Shown one piece after another: positions 43,167-53,640 of a stretch of 64,000 nt of DNA. The notes under the pieces are model-generated. The model was not told the origin of the DNA. It did not search any database and saw only the letters and a list, made by a program, of their open reading frames with translations. Made by a program: the position numbers and the translations under genes. This DNA is from Tupaia tana (taxonomy: Eukaryota; Chordata; Mammalia; Scandentia; Tupaiidae): contig JAKSZU010000004.1 of assembly GCA_026018925.1 (NCBI GenBank), positions 108,435,498 through 108,499,497 of the forward strand. Direction: 5' to 3'. Numbering within the stretch: the first letter of the stretch is position 1; every line of letters begins with the position of its first letter.

Positions 43167-43440
43167 CCTTTTTTTTTTTTTTTTTTTTTTCAGTTCTTTT
43201 TATTTTATTTCTTCCATGAGAGAGATTCAGAGACAGAAAGAAAAGGGAAAAAAGAGAGAGAGACAGCACCCCCCCCCCCCACCCGAGGTTCCCACACCAC
43301 AATCCACACCACACTCAGCCAAACCGAATCGATGCCTTGTGTGTGCAGGGAGACCTCCAGGCGTGAACCAGGGACCTTCCCACGTGGGCCCAGCAGCACA
43401 GAAGGCCGCATTACTGCTGTGCCAGTGGCCCTGGCCCTAA
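43167..43440 (-). mobile_element. SINE-B
   Basis: Antisense: T-run, 'ttatttcttccatgagagag', C-run at 43268-43281, 'ggagacctccaggcgtgaac', head complement 'gccagtggccctgg'. On its own strand the segment 'ttcacgcctggaggtctccc' matches the edge of the minisatellite at 33790. Confidence 0.83.
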
Positions 43441-43633
43441 GCCAGGTCTTCGTGGATGTAGAAGGTACCCGAATTAACAAGGACGGAGAAAATACAAACA
43501 GTGGTGTTCCGGGCCCTGGCGGAAATAAAATCTGTCTGCTCCTGAACCGGCGTGGCCTCCTACTGGAGCAGTTACCGCTGTTATGCAGGACTGCTCATAT
43601 CGTGATCATGGAGAGGCTTTGTAAGCAGTGACG

Positions 43634-43880
43634 CTGGGGCCTGCAGGTGGCGCAGTGGTTAAGGTGCTGGATTCCCACATGGCAAACTGCAGTTCAAGTC
43701 CCAGACCCGGTGGCTTGAAAAATCACACCAGTGCCTGTGTGTGCGTGCCCCAAATCCCAGGACGAGAATGGAGGACAAGGGATTGCAGTGTGGGCATCCC
43801 CCCCAGGGGGCGATTTCTCACTTTCCTTCTCTCTGTTTCTCTCTAGTGAGTGCATGTGCCCTAAACAAAATCCTAAAACA
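43634..43880 (+). mobile_element. SINE-A2, well preserved
   Basis: Box A tggcgcagtgg intact, box B cagttcaagtcc. The head cctgcaggtggcgcag (43640-43655) is a strong CTCF-like core. Confidence 0.93.
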
Positions 43881-43919
43881 AACTAACTAACAGAAAAAAT
43901 AGAGTGATACCAGAGACTA

Positions 43920-44025
43920 GAATAATTGAATTCAGATCTCAGGGAGCAGGCCCCAGGATTTAGAAAAATTTAAAGCTCCCTAGGGAGATTGCAGCATGCC
44001 ACCTAGGTTGAGAGCCCTCATCCTA
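43920..44025. mobile_element. MER5-like remnant
   Basis: 'aaagctccctagggagattg' and 'cacctaggttgagagccct' match a MER5A end. Confidence 0.6.
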
Positions 44026-44109
44026 GCTGTGTTTAAACCCACTGGATTTTAGCAGCTTTACTGACCAGAACAAAGGGAGGAGGTAGGCATTCCTGCCATC
44101 CTTGGTTTC

Positions 44110-44430
44110 AGGTCTGCAGAGCGGCGCTTATCAAACCGGGCTGCACAGTGGAATCACCTGGGGAGATGTAAAAACTCACAGCCCGGGCCCCACCCCAGTC
44201 CAATTAAACCCGAATCTCAAGGGGTGGGACTTGGCATCAGCCATTTTTCAAAGCCCCCTGGATGGTTCTAATGTGTGGCCAGATTTCAAACCGAGCTGCA
44301 GTGCAGGGTTCTCAGCCTGGGCTGATACCAGGACCACCTGGGAGATTTTAAAAAGCACTGAGACTGGGTCCCAGCTCCACGGATCCAGATTTAATTGGCC
44401 TTGTGGGCGATCTGGGCAGAGGGATCGCTA
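44110..44430. mobile_element. Two adjacent MER5A (hAT-Charlie) copies
   Basis: Copy one: 'gcacagtggaatcacctggg' to 'gatggttctaatgtgtggcc' (about 44110-44300). Copy two: 'gttctcagcctgggctgata', 'accacctgggagattttaaa', 'gatttaattggcc' (about 44300-44430). Both are typical MER5A words. Confidence 0.8.
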
Positions 44431-44589
44431 AAGCACTCAGGCGGTAACACTGCCGTCAAGGGCAAGCCCGCCTGCTCGTTAGGAGAGGGACCAGGCCGGA
44501 AAGAGAGAAATACAGGGCACTCTAGAAGGAAAAGGGAAATTTCTGGTAGAAAACGCAGAGGACATACCGTACTACTTTAACTTTATATT

Positions 44590-44770
44590 ATTGTTAGTTT
44601 ATTTCTTCCATCAAAGAGAGGAGAGGGTCACCTCCGTAAGGCACCCCAGCCTTGGCCCGCCCCGGTCACGTGCCTGCCCCCTGAGTGTGCGGGAGTCCTC
44701 AGGCCACGTGCCTGGGAGCATCCCTCGTGGGCCCGGTTGATGGCTGCTTCACCACCAGTTGGCCCAGGGC
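44590..44770 (-). mobile_element. SINE-B
   Basis: Antisense: 'agtttatttcttccatcaaa', 'gaggagagggtcacctccgt', head side 'caccaccagttggcccag'. Confidence 0.65.
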
Positions 44771-45975
44771 TGCACCGTGTTTAAACAGAAGCCACGTCTT
44801 CCCTGCCTCCCAGGTGTGCTCGGATCCGCGTGGTGGGAGAAACGTGATGCGGCTTCGTCTAGCTGCAGCTCGGGTTGGCACTCGGCTTGCCATAGCGCCC
44901 TCTGCCGGCCTGGAGGGGGAAGCACAGCAGAGACACGCCCATCCCGCAGGGTGGGCGGAGCCTGCTCCCAGCCTCTGCCCACCTTACCCAGGCCCTGCCT
45001 GCCTTCTTACTCGGATTCCTGGTTCTCCATGGCCACCCAGAAAACCAGCTTCCAGCCTCCTGGAGGTGACCTCATCACCTGGAGGGGACGACGTGGCAGC
45101 TCTGGCCAGCCGGTGAATGTGGAACTGACTAAGAGACTTTCACGTGCCTGCGTAAGCCCTGCCCTTCCGGCCTGTCCCGTCCTCCTCTCTCCCTGCATGC
45201 AGTCGCAGGGCTGACAGGGACGCAGACCCGCAGCCACAGCCGAGGAGGTGGCAAAGCAGATGGACTGAAGGGGCCCGGGACACCGACACCCCCATGCAGC
45301 TGGCACGCCAGCCATGGATTGTCTAGTTCAAGACTTCACTCTGAAGTGAGAAATAACCCCCAGGCTGATGAAGCAAATTCCTCTTCATGCAACGGAGCAG
45401 CATCCCCACAGAGACGGCCTAGACACAGCGTGCTCCTAGCTCTGCCACCATCCCACACATGGCTTGCCCACTAGTGAGTGCTGGGTTTCCACACTCTGTC
45501 CACTGGCAGCCCGTGCACGGCAGCGGGCAGTGCTGTCTTGGAAGGGCTCGGGCTCCTGCTGACATCTAGTACACTATACTCAGTGTATTGCCCCTCGTGG
45601 TGCAAAAGGGCTGCAGAAGCATAGAGCCGCACACATCCTCAGATGACAATGCTCCCACTTGGCAAAGGAAGGGCAACTCTCACTAGTTATCAGGGCCAAA
45701 AATAATTTCCAGAACTCTCCAGCAGACATCCTCTCAAGCCCCACTGGCCATAATTGGGCCAACTGCATATACAGCCATAAATAAATCATTGGCAAAGGAG
45801 CGGGGGCTTCCATGATCGGCTTAAATGGATCCTGGTCCATCCACTGGGGCTGCAGAAAGGACACACTGATGTTCAGTGTGTTGCTGCTCCAAATCAGAAC
45901 CAAACTGGGGGTCTTTGGGCACAGAAGAAGGGGAAAGGGGCTTTTGGGTAGATAAGTGACAGGGCCTGCCACAAA
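44771..45975. other. Unique GC-rich stretch with CTCF-like site
   Basis: Overlapping frames on both strands at 44685-45315 lack any family match. No convincing exon. Confidence 0.4.
44893..44911 (-). promoter_or_regulatory. CTCF motif, near canonical
   Basis: Minus strand aggccggcagagggcgcta against the canonical tggccaccagggggcgcta. The core gagggcgcta is exact for the usual variant. Not in a SINE. Confidence 0.55.
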
Positions 45976-45987
45976 GAGCCAACCAAG

Positions 45988-46249
45988 AGGACCAGCAGTT
46001 AGCGTAATGGCTATGTCGCTGGACTCCCATGTAGTCGACCGTGGTTCGAGTCCTGGACCTGGTGGCTTAAACTCATGCCAGGCATATGCGTGTGCGTGCC
46101 CAAGATCCCGAGAGGAGAATGGAGGAGAAGGGATTGTGGCGTGGCCATCCCCACTGGGGGGTGATTTCTCGCTTTCTGTCTCTCTGTCTCTCTCTGTCTG
46201 TCTGGAGTGTGCACGCGCCCTATAGCAAAAAAAAGAATAAAGAAAAAGC
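45988..46249 (+). mobile_element. SINE-A1 with TSD
   Basis: Box A and box B intact. TSD gccaaccaag at 45978-45987 and 46250-46259. Confidence 0.95.
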
Positions 46250-46394
46250 GCCAACCAAGCAATGAAGGAGAGGAAGGTACCCGAGGCAGAAGGAGAAGCA
46301 CACTGAGAAAAGAGCGTAGGAGAACTCGTGCAGTGCAGGACATGGAAAACCACTCAGTGCCACCACGACACGGAGTTGATGAGAGAGTCCCAGG

Positions 46395-46640
46395 CCCTCA
46401 GCTGGCGTGGTAGGTAAGGCTCTGGCTCTCACATGGACAGCTTCATGGTCTGAGTCCCAGACCTGGTGGCTTGAAAGCAGCAACAACAACAAACCCGGCA
46501 CACCAAGCACATGTGCATGTCCAAAATCCTGAGGAGAATGGAGGAGAGGCGACTGAGGCATGGCCATCCCCCCAGGGGATGATTTCTCATTTTCCCTCTC
46601 TCTGCCTCTCTCTCCAGTGAGTGCACATGCCCTGTGGCAA

Positions 46641-46674
<34 letters not shown>
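46395..46674 (+). mobile_element. SINE-A2
   Basis: 'ctcagctggcgtggtaggta' head. An AAC-rich insertion at 46475-46495 lies after box B. Long poly(A) at 46649-46675. Confidence 0.88.
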
Positions 46675-46675
<1 letters not shown>

Positions 46676-46677
<2 letters not shown>

Positions 46678-47680
46678 AAAGAAGGGATCATAGAGGTTTG
46701 GTCAAAGACACAGGCTAGAACTTACTGATTGGACATGGCAGTGAAAGGTCCCTTACTGATTATCATGCAGTCCATGCATCACCTCTGGGTGGCCAGTATG
46801 CAAGGGCTCCCTCAGAACGACCTGGCCTTTTCTGTTCAGGAAGCACCAGGACCAAAGGTGCAGCAGTGTTGGTAAGGAACACGCCAACTGAACGGCATAG
46901 CACCAGCTGCTGCTGGGTCCAGACTGGTGCTTAGGAGCCTGGCACAGCCAGCCCCAGTTGGGTGCCCATCTCTCTCGGTCCTCCCTAGTATACCTGGGGT
47001 CTTTTCTCAGGTAGAGAAGACCACCTTGAAACCAAACTTACACTTGTTTTTCCTAATGGCTGCTTTGCTTAACCACCACTATATTGAACTGCTTTTGAAC
47101 ATCTGTTCTAAATAAACAATCCGAAAGTTATTTTTTAAATGCTTGGTTCAAAGTTGCCTATTGCAATGTTTTTATAATAATAAGTAGCAAATGGTAAGGG
47201 TGTCCAATATACGATAACAGTTAACTGGATTATGGAAAACTACAGAGTTAAGTAATTTAGTATTAACGATAAGCATTCAATTACTAAAACTAAACTGTTG
47301 AAAGTATCATGGAAAAAAATCAAACTCCGTAAGACATTGAAAGTGGTTTAGTTTAGCCAAAAACATGAGGAATACAACCAGACAAGCATAACTCAGGTAG
47401 CCCAAACACGCTCACCAAGGTCTTAAAATCCTCGGACAGGTTTTACATGCAAAACATATAGGTGTAGAAAGAAGGGAGGGAAGGATCATAGTAGTTGTTT
47501 TGAGATAATTATCCTTGGCTACCCAGATCAATAATTAAGGTGGCCTCCATCCAAGGACGGACAGGCAGTCTCTGGGCAAATACCCCCACAGGACTCATCT
47601 CTGTGTTTAGTCTTTGCACAAGGTTATAGTTCTGGTAAATTGTCTAGATAATCGTTCTTCATGACAACATCTCCTCCATT
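46676..47680. other. Unique stretch, no confident gene
   Basis: 46680-47115 has no repeat and ends with aataaac at 47111-47117. A non-coding terminal exon or processed copy is conceivable but unsupported. 47116-47680 is AT-rich. Confidence 0.35.
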
Positions 47681-47685
47681 GTCTT

Positions 47686-47839
47686 TTATTTATTTATTTT
47701 TAAATTTAACTTTATTTATTTATTTATTGGGACAGAGAGAGAGAGAAAGTAAGAAAGCAAGCCACCAGATATGGGACTCGAATCGTGGATGGCCATGTGG
47801 GATTCCAGAGTGCCTAACCACTACACCACCCACTGGCCC
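47686..47839 (-). mobile_element. SINE-C with TSD
   Basis: Antisense with a TTTA-rich tail. 'gggactcgaatcgtgg' box B complement. TSD ctcctccattgtctt at 47671-47685, one mismatch at 47840-47854. Confidence 0.92.
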
Positions 47840-48104
47840 CTCCTCCATGGTCTTCCTGGCTTGGTTTAGTCAGGATTGATACAAACGATTCCATTTTAAT
47901 TTTGAAAAACTTTCACAGAAGCATGGAAAGATGTTTATGGTACAAGGTTAACTTAAGCAAAACATGGTTATGACAAAGCTCCAGGTCACCAAATGTTCTC
48001 CATCTACCACCACCCCAAGATGGAGGGGTGGAAGAGGCCAGAAGTCATACCCACAACTCTGTTATGCCAGACACTGCCACAGGCTGAAAGGGCCTCAAAG
48101 GTCT

Positions 48105-48450
48105 CCCCCAGTTTATGTGTTGGAGTTTGGTTGTATTGTGATGGGATCAAGAGAGTGAAAACTAACACGGCATTGAAAAGTGGGTCCTCTGGGCCCACCT
48201 AAAATTAGGTCATCAGGCCAAGCCTCCATGGCTGACTCCTGGCGCGTTTGTAAGGAGAGGGGTGAGCCAGAACAGAGACAGGACACAGATCCGAGCCTCT
48301 TGCCCTCCACTGTGTCGGAGCAGCCAGACATCCTTGCCAGATGCGGCCTCTAGACCTTCGATCTCTGCACCTTGGGCTGAATAAACCTCTATTCTTATAA
48401 ATCACCCGGTTTCAGGTATTTTCTGTTATTAGCAGCAGATGAACTAGAAC
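48105..48450 (+). mobile_element. MaLR-type LTR
   Basis: 'tatgtgttggagtttggttg' to 'gcagcagatgaactagaaca'. Internal 'ctgaataaacctctattctt' has an aataaa signal. Confidence 0.75.
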
Positions 48451-48950
48451 AGGGTCCCTTTCCAACTCCAAAATCTGACCCATGAGATTAACTTTCTGTA
48501 GAAGAAGGAGAAGGGAAAGGAGGAGGTGCAAGAAAATTTGAGGTGACTCAAACAAAGAGGTAGCCCACTTTTCCATTACTGTTTTCTTTTGTCTTAAATA
48601 TCCAGTACTGTAGAATTATATTATAATAGAATTTCCAAGGTAGTACTTCTGAGAATCACCTTCCTTTCCTTATAAACAGGACACAAAATCTGTGCCTCGA
48701 ATCCTAGAATGTATAACTCTACATTCTAGAGCCAATTACAGGCATTAGCAGAGCAGACTCGCTTCCTAAAGGTCGTTTGGAATGATCGTTGGAATGTCCA
48801 GAGCACCGTCGAGAACAAACTTGAAGCACTTGGGCAAGAGAAAGCTGTCTCTACTGCAACCTTAGATTATAAAATGCATCTCAACTGCAGAGATAACATG
48901 TGAAAAAAGTGTATCTTAAACATCAGTGAACTGTGGGACTCTAAATGACC
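48451..48950. other. Unique stretch, no gene seen
   Basis: AT-moderate. Nothing recognised. Confidence 0.4.
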
Positions 48951-48958
48951 AAGAGTCT

Positions 48959-49222
48959 CTTTTTTTTTTGGAGAGGTTTTTTTGCTATAGGGCGCGTGCG
49001 CTCGCCAGACAGACAGAGAGAGACAGAGAGACAGAAAGCGAGAAATCACCCCCCGGGGGGATGGTCACGCCGCAATCCCTTCTCCTCCATTCTCCTCTCG
49101 GGATCTTGGGCACGCACGCACACGCGCCCGGCGTGAGTTGTAAGCCACCGGGTCCGAGACGTGAACCGCGGTCGACTATGTGGGAGTCCAGCGACATAGC
49201 CATTACACTAACTGCTGGTTCC
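48959..49222 (-). mobile_element. SINE-A1b, full length
   Basis: Antisense. On its own strand the box B position is ggttcacgtct. Ends 'actgctggttccc'. Its head abuts the T-run tail of a second SINE. Confidence 0.95.
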
Positions 49223-49482
49223 CTCTTTTTTTTTTTTATTTTTTGGAGAGGTTTTTGCTACAGGGCACGTGCGCTCGCCAGACAGAGAGACAGAAAGCAA
49301 GAGATCATCCCCCAGGGGTGATGGCCATGCCACAGTCCCTTCTCCTCCACTCTCCTCTCGGGATCATGGGCACGCACGCACATGAGCCTGGCATGAGTTT
49401 AAGCCACCGGGTCCAGGACTCGAACCGCAGTCGACTACGCGGGAGTCCAGAGACATAGCCATTACACTAACTGCTAGTCCAT
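49223..49482 (-). mobile_element. SINE-A1, full length
   Basis: Antisense. Box B complement ggactcgaacc intact, giving ggttcgagtcc. Head to tail with the previous copy, same orientation. Confidence 0.95.
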
Positions 49483-49484
49483 TA

Positions 49485-49680
49485 TGTACCAATCACTTTC
49501 TGCATATTTTATCTAACATTCACCACATTTCCATATGGTATGTTCTATTTCCATTGTACACATTAGGAAATTAAAACACAGAGCAATGGAGACACTTAGA
49601 TGGCAAGTCGTTCGGTGATGAAGTGCTGAGGCTAGGCTCCTGACTGATGACAACTGGACTTCATCCATGATGCCGTGCTG
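49485..49680 (-). mobile_element. MIR SINE remnant
   Basis: Antisense: 'tattttatctaacattcacc', 'acacattaggaaattaaaac', 'gaagtgctgaggctaggctc'. Confidence 0.7.
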
Positions 49681-50110
49681 CTTTCAAAATCTTTGCGACT
49701 TTTGTTTAGTGGGGAATACCCAAAGAGTTCCACACATGTGAGGTGCCCTTACAGAGACCCAGCTGCCTGGCCGAGACCATGAGAAATGGCTCGCGGTCGC
49801 CATTTTGTAACCCCTAGGAACCAATGGATACAAGCAATAATCACCACAAAGGGAGATAACAAGACCTGGGGTAGTTTTAGGTGGGAATACCCGGCACCAC
49901 TTCTGAAGTAAGCTTGTCAACCATCTTGACCACATAACAGTAGGCTTGACCAACCTTCTAGATCTAAGCTACTCCTAGATAATGTAGGAGATGGAGTGAT
50001 ATATAAATCATCACCATGGGAACAAAGAAAAACCCAGAAGCTGAGAAAAATCTACAGGGCAAACTACCTGGTTTCCTCTAAAATTACAGTTGCTCTTTAA
50101 ACAATGAAGG
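49681..50110. other. Unclassified stretch, perhaps an old LTR
   Basis: 'gctcgcggtcgccattttgt' has a YY1-like gccatttt and an LTR-like look, but I cannot assign a family. Confidence 0.3.
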
Positions 50111-50112
50111 AT

Positions 50113-50372
50113 TGGGCCAGCAGGTGGCATGGTGGTTAAGGTGCTAGACCCAATGTGGGCAATTCCTTGGTTCAAGTCTCAGACTCGAAAATTACACCAG
50201 GCACAAGTGCATGCATGCCTGAAATTCTGGGGAGAATGGAGGAAAATGGGTTGTGGAATAGCCACCTCCCTTGGGGGGTGATTTCTTACTTGACTTCTCT
50301 CTCTGTCTTTCTCTGTCTCTCTCCAGCAAGTGCTCATGCCCTATGGCAAAAATCTAAAATTTAAACAAATAT
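50113..50372 (+). mobile_element. SINE-A2
   Basis: Head ccagcaggtggca (50117-50129) is CTCF-like. Box B ggttcaagtct. Ends 'gccctatggcaaaaatct'. Confidence 0.93.
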
Positions 50373-50914
50373 TAAGGGTTTAGGGGCACCAACTCTCATA
50401 CAGTCAAAAATTCACACCAAACTGTTGACTTCTTTGAAAGTTAACAACTAATGGCCTATGATTATTCAGAAACCATACTCATAATATCAAAAGCAGTTAA
50501 CACATATTTTGTATGTTTTACATATCATACACTGTAGTGTTACAATAAAGCGAGCTACAGGAAAGAAAACATGTTTACCAACACCGTACGTTGTCTGATG
50601 ACGTGGTGAATTGTCTGATTTATCTTTGAGAACAACTTGTTTGTAAATGGACCCACGCAGTTCAAATCCATGTTGTTCAAGTTGATTAATTTCAGTGAGA
50701 GGAAAAATATGTGAGAGAAAACATTCTGAAAGAAATAAACACATTTAAGAGTTATACCCATCAATCACAATGCGAACTTTATTTTTATTGAAATTTTATT
50801 TGAATTTAGAACAAGCAGGTTGCTAAAAATATTATAAGACAATTAGAGAAATGTAAACACTAATCAAATATTTGATACTAAACACTATTAATTTTTTGGT
50901 GCGATAATGGTATA
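50373..50914. other. Unique AT-rich stretch
   Basis: No repeat family or exon recognised. Confidence 0.4.
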
Positions 50915-50934
50915 GTACAGTTATATTTTTTAAA

Positions 50935-51113
50935 GAATTATTTTTTTAACTTTATTTATTTATACACTTTTTAATTTTAATTTGACCAGAGAGGGAGAGA
51001 AAGAAAGAGAGAGAGAGAAAGTGAGAAAGCAAGTCACCAGGTTCAGGACTCAAACTGTAGTCGCCTATGTGGGAATCCAGCACCTTTAACCACCACGCCA
51101 TCTGCCGGCCCCT
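50935..51113 (-). mobile_element. SINE-C with TSD
   Basis: Antisense: 'tttaatttgaccagagaggg', head complement 'acgccatctgccggcccc', i.e. ccggcagatggcg on its own strand. gtacagtta at 50915-50923 and 51114-51122. Confidence 0.9.
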
Positions 51114-51164
51114 GTACAGTTAATTTTATTAAAGAGAATTTCCATTTATAAGTAATTAATTTTT

Positions 51165-51335
51165 CAAGAATTATTTATTTAATTTTATTTATTAATTCAT
51201 TTATTTTAATTTGACCAGAAAGAGATATACAGAAAGAGAGAGAAATTGAGAAAGCAAGCCACCAGGGACTCGAACCGTGGTCGGCCATGTAGGAGTGTCC
51301 AGCGCCTTAACCACCATGCCATCTGTGACCCCACA
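51165..51335 (-). mobile_element. SINE-C
   Basis: Antisense: 'ttaatttgaccagaaagaga', 'gggactcgaaccgtggtcgg', 'ccatgccatctgtgacccc'. Part of the body before box B is deleted. Confidence 0.88.
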
Positions 51336-51402
51336 GGTAATTATTAAAGCAGTTATATAAAAGTGATAGAATTTGCTTCAAAATAATCTTGGGGTGGGGC
51401 CA

Positions 51403-51635
51403 GCAGGTGGTGTGGTAGTTATGGTGCAGGCCTTCCATATGGCCGACCACAGTTTGAGTCCCAGACTCAGCGGCTTGAGAATCATGCCAGGCACATGTGC
51501 ATACATGCCCAGAATCCCAAGAAGAGAATGGAGAAAGGATTGTGGTGTGGCCATCCTCCCTAGAGGGTGATTTCTCACTTTCCCTCTCTCTGTCTCTCCA
51601 GCAAGTGCATGCACCCTATGGCAAAACCCAAAAAT
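51403..51635 (+). mobile_element. SINE-A2
   Basis: Head 'ggggccagcaggtggtgtgg', box B cagtttgagtcc. Ends 'accctatggcaaaaccc'. Confidence 0.92.
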
Positions 51636-52357
51636 CACCATTATCATCATCTTGTAGTTAGGGGTGGTGTAGGAATTAGAAGAGGATTACAAAATAGAAT
51701 AAGATTGGCCATGAATCGATGGCCATAAAGACAATATTAAACTAGTGTCTCTATTTGGAGATACTATAATTTAAAGCTTTTTCCGGCTTTTTATTTCGAT
51801 TAACTTTTTTTTTTTTTAAATAAGTCACTTGAATTACACTAGCAATTTCATCCAAATCCTGGCTTCCATAGATTTCTCTTCCCCATCCAGTTTCTGTCAC
51901 CTCACAACTCTGTTTGACCCCAGTCACTGGCATCGTTGTCCCTCCCAGTCACAAGGACCTCTCCCCAGTCCTGTCAAGAGACTTTAAAGAGTTCCCCAGA
52001 CTCCAGTAGAGAGCTGGTAGACATGCCAGAGCAGGAACACGACGCGGCCAACCGCACCATCGCCTACCTCCATCAAGGGGTCAGAGGCCTCCAGCCACGG
52101 GCTGCCACGACCAGCCTTGTCACCCAGACCCTGAACTGGAACCAAACTCTCCGTATCTAGAAATACTTAACACTGACTTAATCCACCCTGTGCACTCCAG
52201 AAGAGAGGCCCAGCCCAGACCGGGGGTACCTAGTGCGTCAAGTCTAACAGACCAGGAAGACCCCGTGTCTGCACACACTGGCCGTGGTCTCGGACACACT
52301 GCAGGGCCAGAGATAACCAAGTCTCTTGCAGAAGAGACAGAAATGGTCGTTTGACAT
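51636..52357. other. Unique stretch, no gene seen
   Basis: No exon or repeat recognised. The 74-codon frame at 51936-52160 has no family match. Confidence 0.4.
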
Positions 52358-52373
52358 CAGGTCATATCTTTTT

Positions 52374-52620
52374 TTTCTTTCTTTTTGAAAGGTTTTTGCT
52401 ATAGGGCGTGTGCGCTCACCAGAAAAACAGAGAGACAGAAAGTGAGAAATCACCCCCAGGGGGGATGGCCACACCGCAATCCCTTCTCCTCCATTCTCCT
52501 CTCAGGATCTTGGGCACACACACGTGCCCGGCGTAAGTTTAAGCCACCGGGTCCGGGACTCAAACCACGGTCGACTACATGGGAGTCTAGCGACATAACC
52601 GTTACGCCAACTGCTGGTCC
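52374..52620 (-). mobile_element. SINE-A1 with TSD
   Basis: Antisense, GT segment shortened. TSD caggtcatatcttttt at 52358-52373, one mismatch at 52621-52636. Confidence 0.94.
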
Positions 52621-52636
52621 CAGGTCAGATCTTTTT

Positions 52637-53160
52637 AAAGATTGCTCGACCCAAGTCTGATCTGGCTGACATAAGACTCAGCAGCCCCCCAGGGCCGGAG
52701 GACCCAGCCATTGTAACTCAGTCTCAGCGTTCCCAGAGTAGGGCTCTGAGGCCGGTCAGCAGGTCAGCAGCACAGGCTAGAAAGTACTTCTCCCTAGGAG
52801 GTCCGTAGGGTTTCTGGGAGTTGAACTAATTGGCTCTTCAGGACAGTCATGCCCTATCCCTAGCCTGCCCCAGTACTGGCCCACACAGTAGGTCTGAGCC
52901 CTTTCCTAAACCCCCACACACCCACCAGACCCAGCCTGTGGTGCACATGGACAGGGCTGTGTGGGGCAGAAGCCAATTGCTCGGCCTCGGACTGCAGCTG
53001 AGAGTCCCTGAGGAGACCCAGGCCTGCCATCCACACTCACGGGTCATGGAAGGGCTACGACCTGGAGGGGAGAGAAGGTGCCGGAATCCCTGCGACTACA
53101 GCGTTTGCTCCCAGCCTGCCCTGACCTCTCCGCCAGGTGGCGAACCACCTTTGCCTGGTT
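52637..53160. other. Unique GC-rich stretch
   Basis: The 134-codon frame at 52830-53234 runs into an LTR and is not credible as a gene. Confidence 0.4.
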
Positions 53161-53164
53161 TAGA

Positions 53165-53640
53165 TAGTGGCTTGTCCCCAAGGGCTCATGTGTTGAAATC
53201 TGGTCCCTCGTGTCAGGGTGTGGGGATGTGGTGAGACCTTGGAGAGATGAAGCCAGGAGGGTGGTGTTTGGATCTGGGGGAGACTGCACTTGTGAGGGGA
53301 CTAACACTGTCTGTGAGAGGGAGTGGGCTGAGGAGGGAAGGCCTGCCCTCAGTGTGGCAGACACCGTCCAGTCGCTGGGAGTGTGGGGGGACAGAGAGAG
53401 GAAGTGGGGTTCTGTCTCCTCCTTCTCCCCCCCACCCCCGCCCCCACCTGCACATGGCCGCTCCCCTTCCTGCTCCTCTGGGCCAGGTCGGGACACGCGG
53501 CCATGGCACAGAGGCCAGCCAGCTGCTGGCTTCACGCCTTCAGACGTCCCAGCCACCAGAATCAGGAGCCAAGTGCCCCCTGTTCTTTACAAACCTCCCA
53601 GCCTCGGCTGTCTGTGGAGCAGCTCAGAAACGGACTAATC
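53165..53640 (+). mobile_element. MaLR-type LTR, long form
   Basis: 'tagtggcttgtccccaaggg', 'gctcatgtgttgaaatctgg' at the 5' side and 'ctgtggagcagctcagaaac' with 'ggactaa' at the 3' side. Frames of 98-170 codons here are LTR-internal. Confidence 0.75.

Noticed and set aside
44685-45315. Overlapping frames on both strands (102-151 codons)
   Set aside because: Long frames on both strands of GC-rich unique DNA are expected by chance. No domain or splice support.
45580-46353. A 257-codon frame on the minus strand
   Set aside because: It runs through an antisense SINE-A1 and its flanks. The only recognisable part is SINE translation.
53165-53640. A complete endogenous retrovirus
   Set aside because: Only LTR sequence is recognisable here and at the other MaLR sites. 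No gag, pol or env frames lie next to them.
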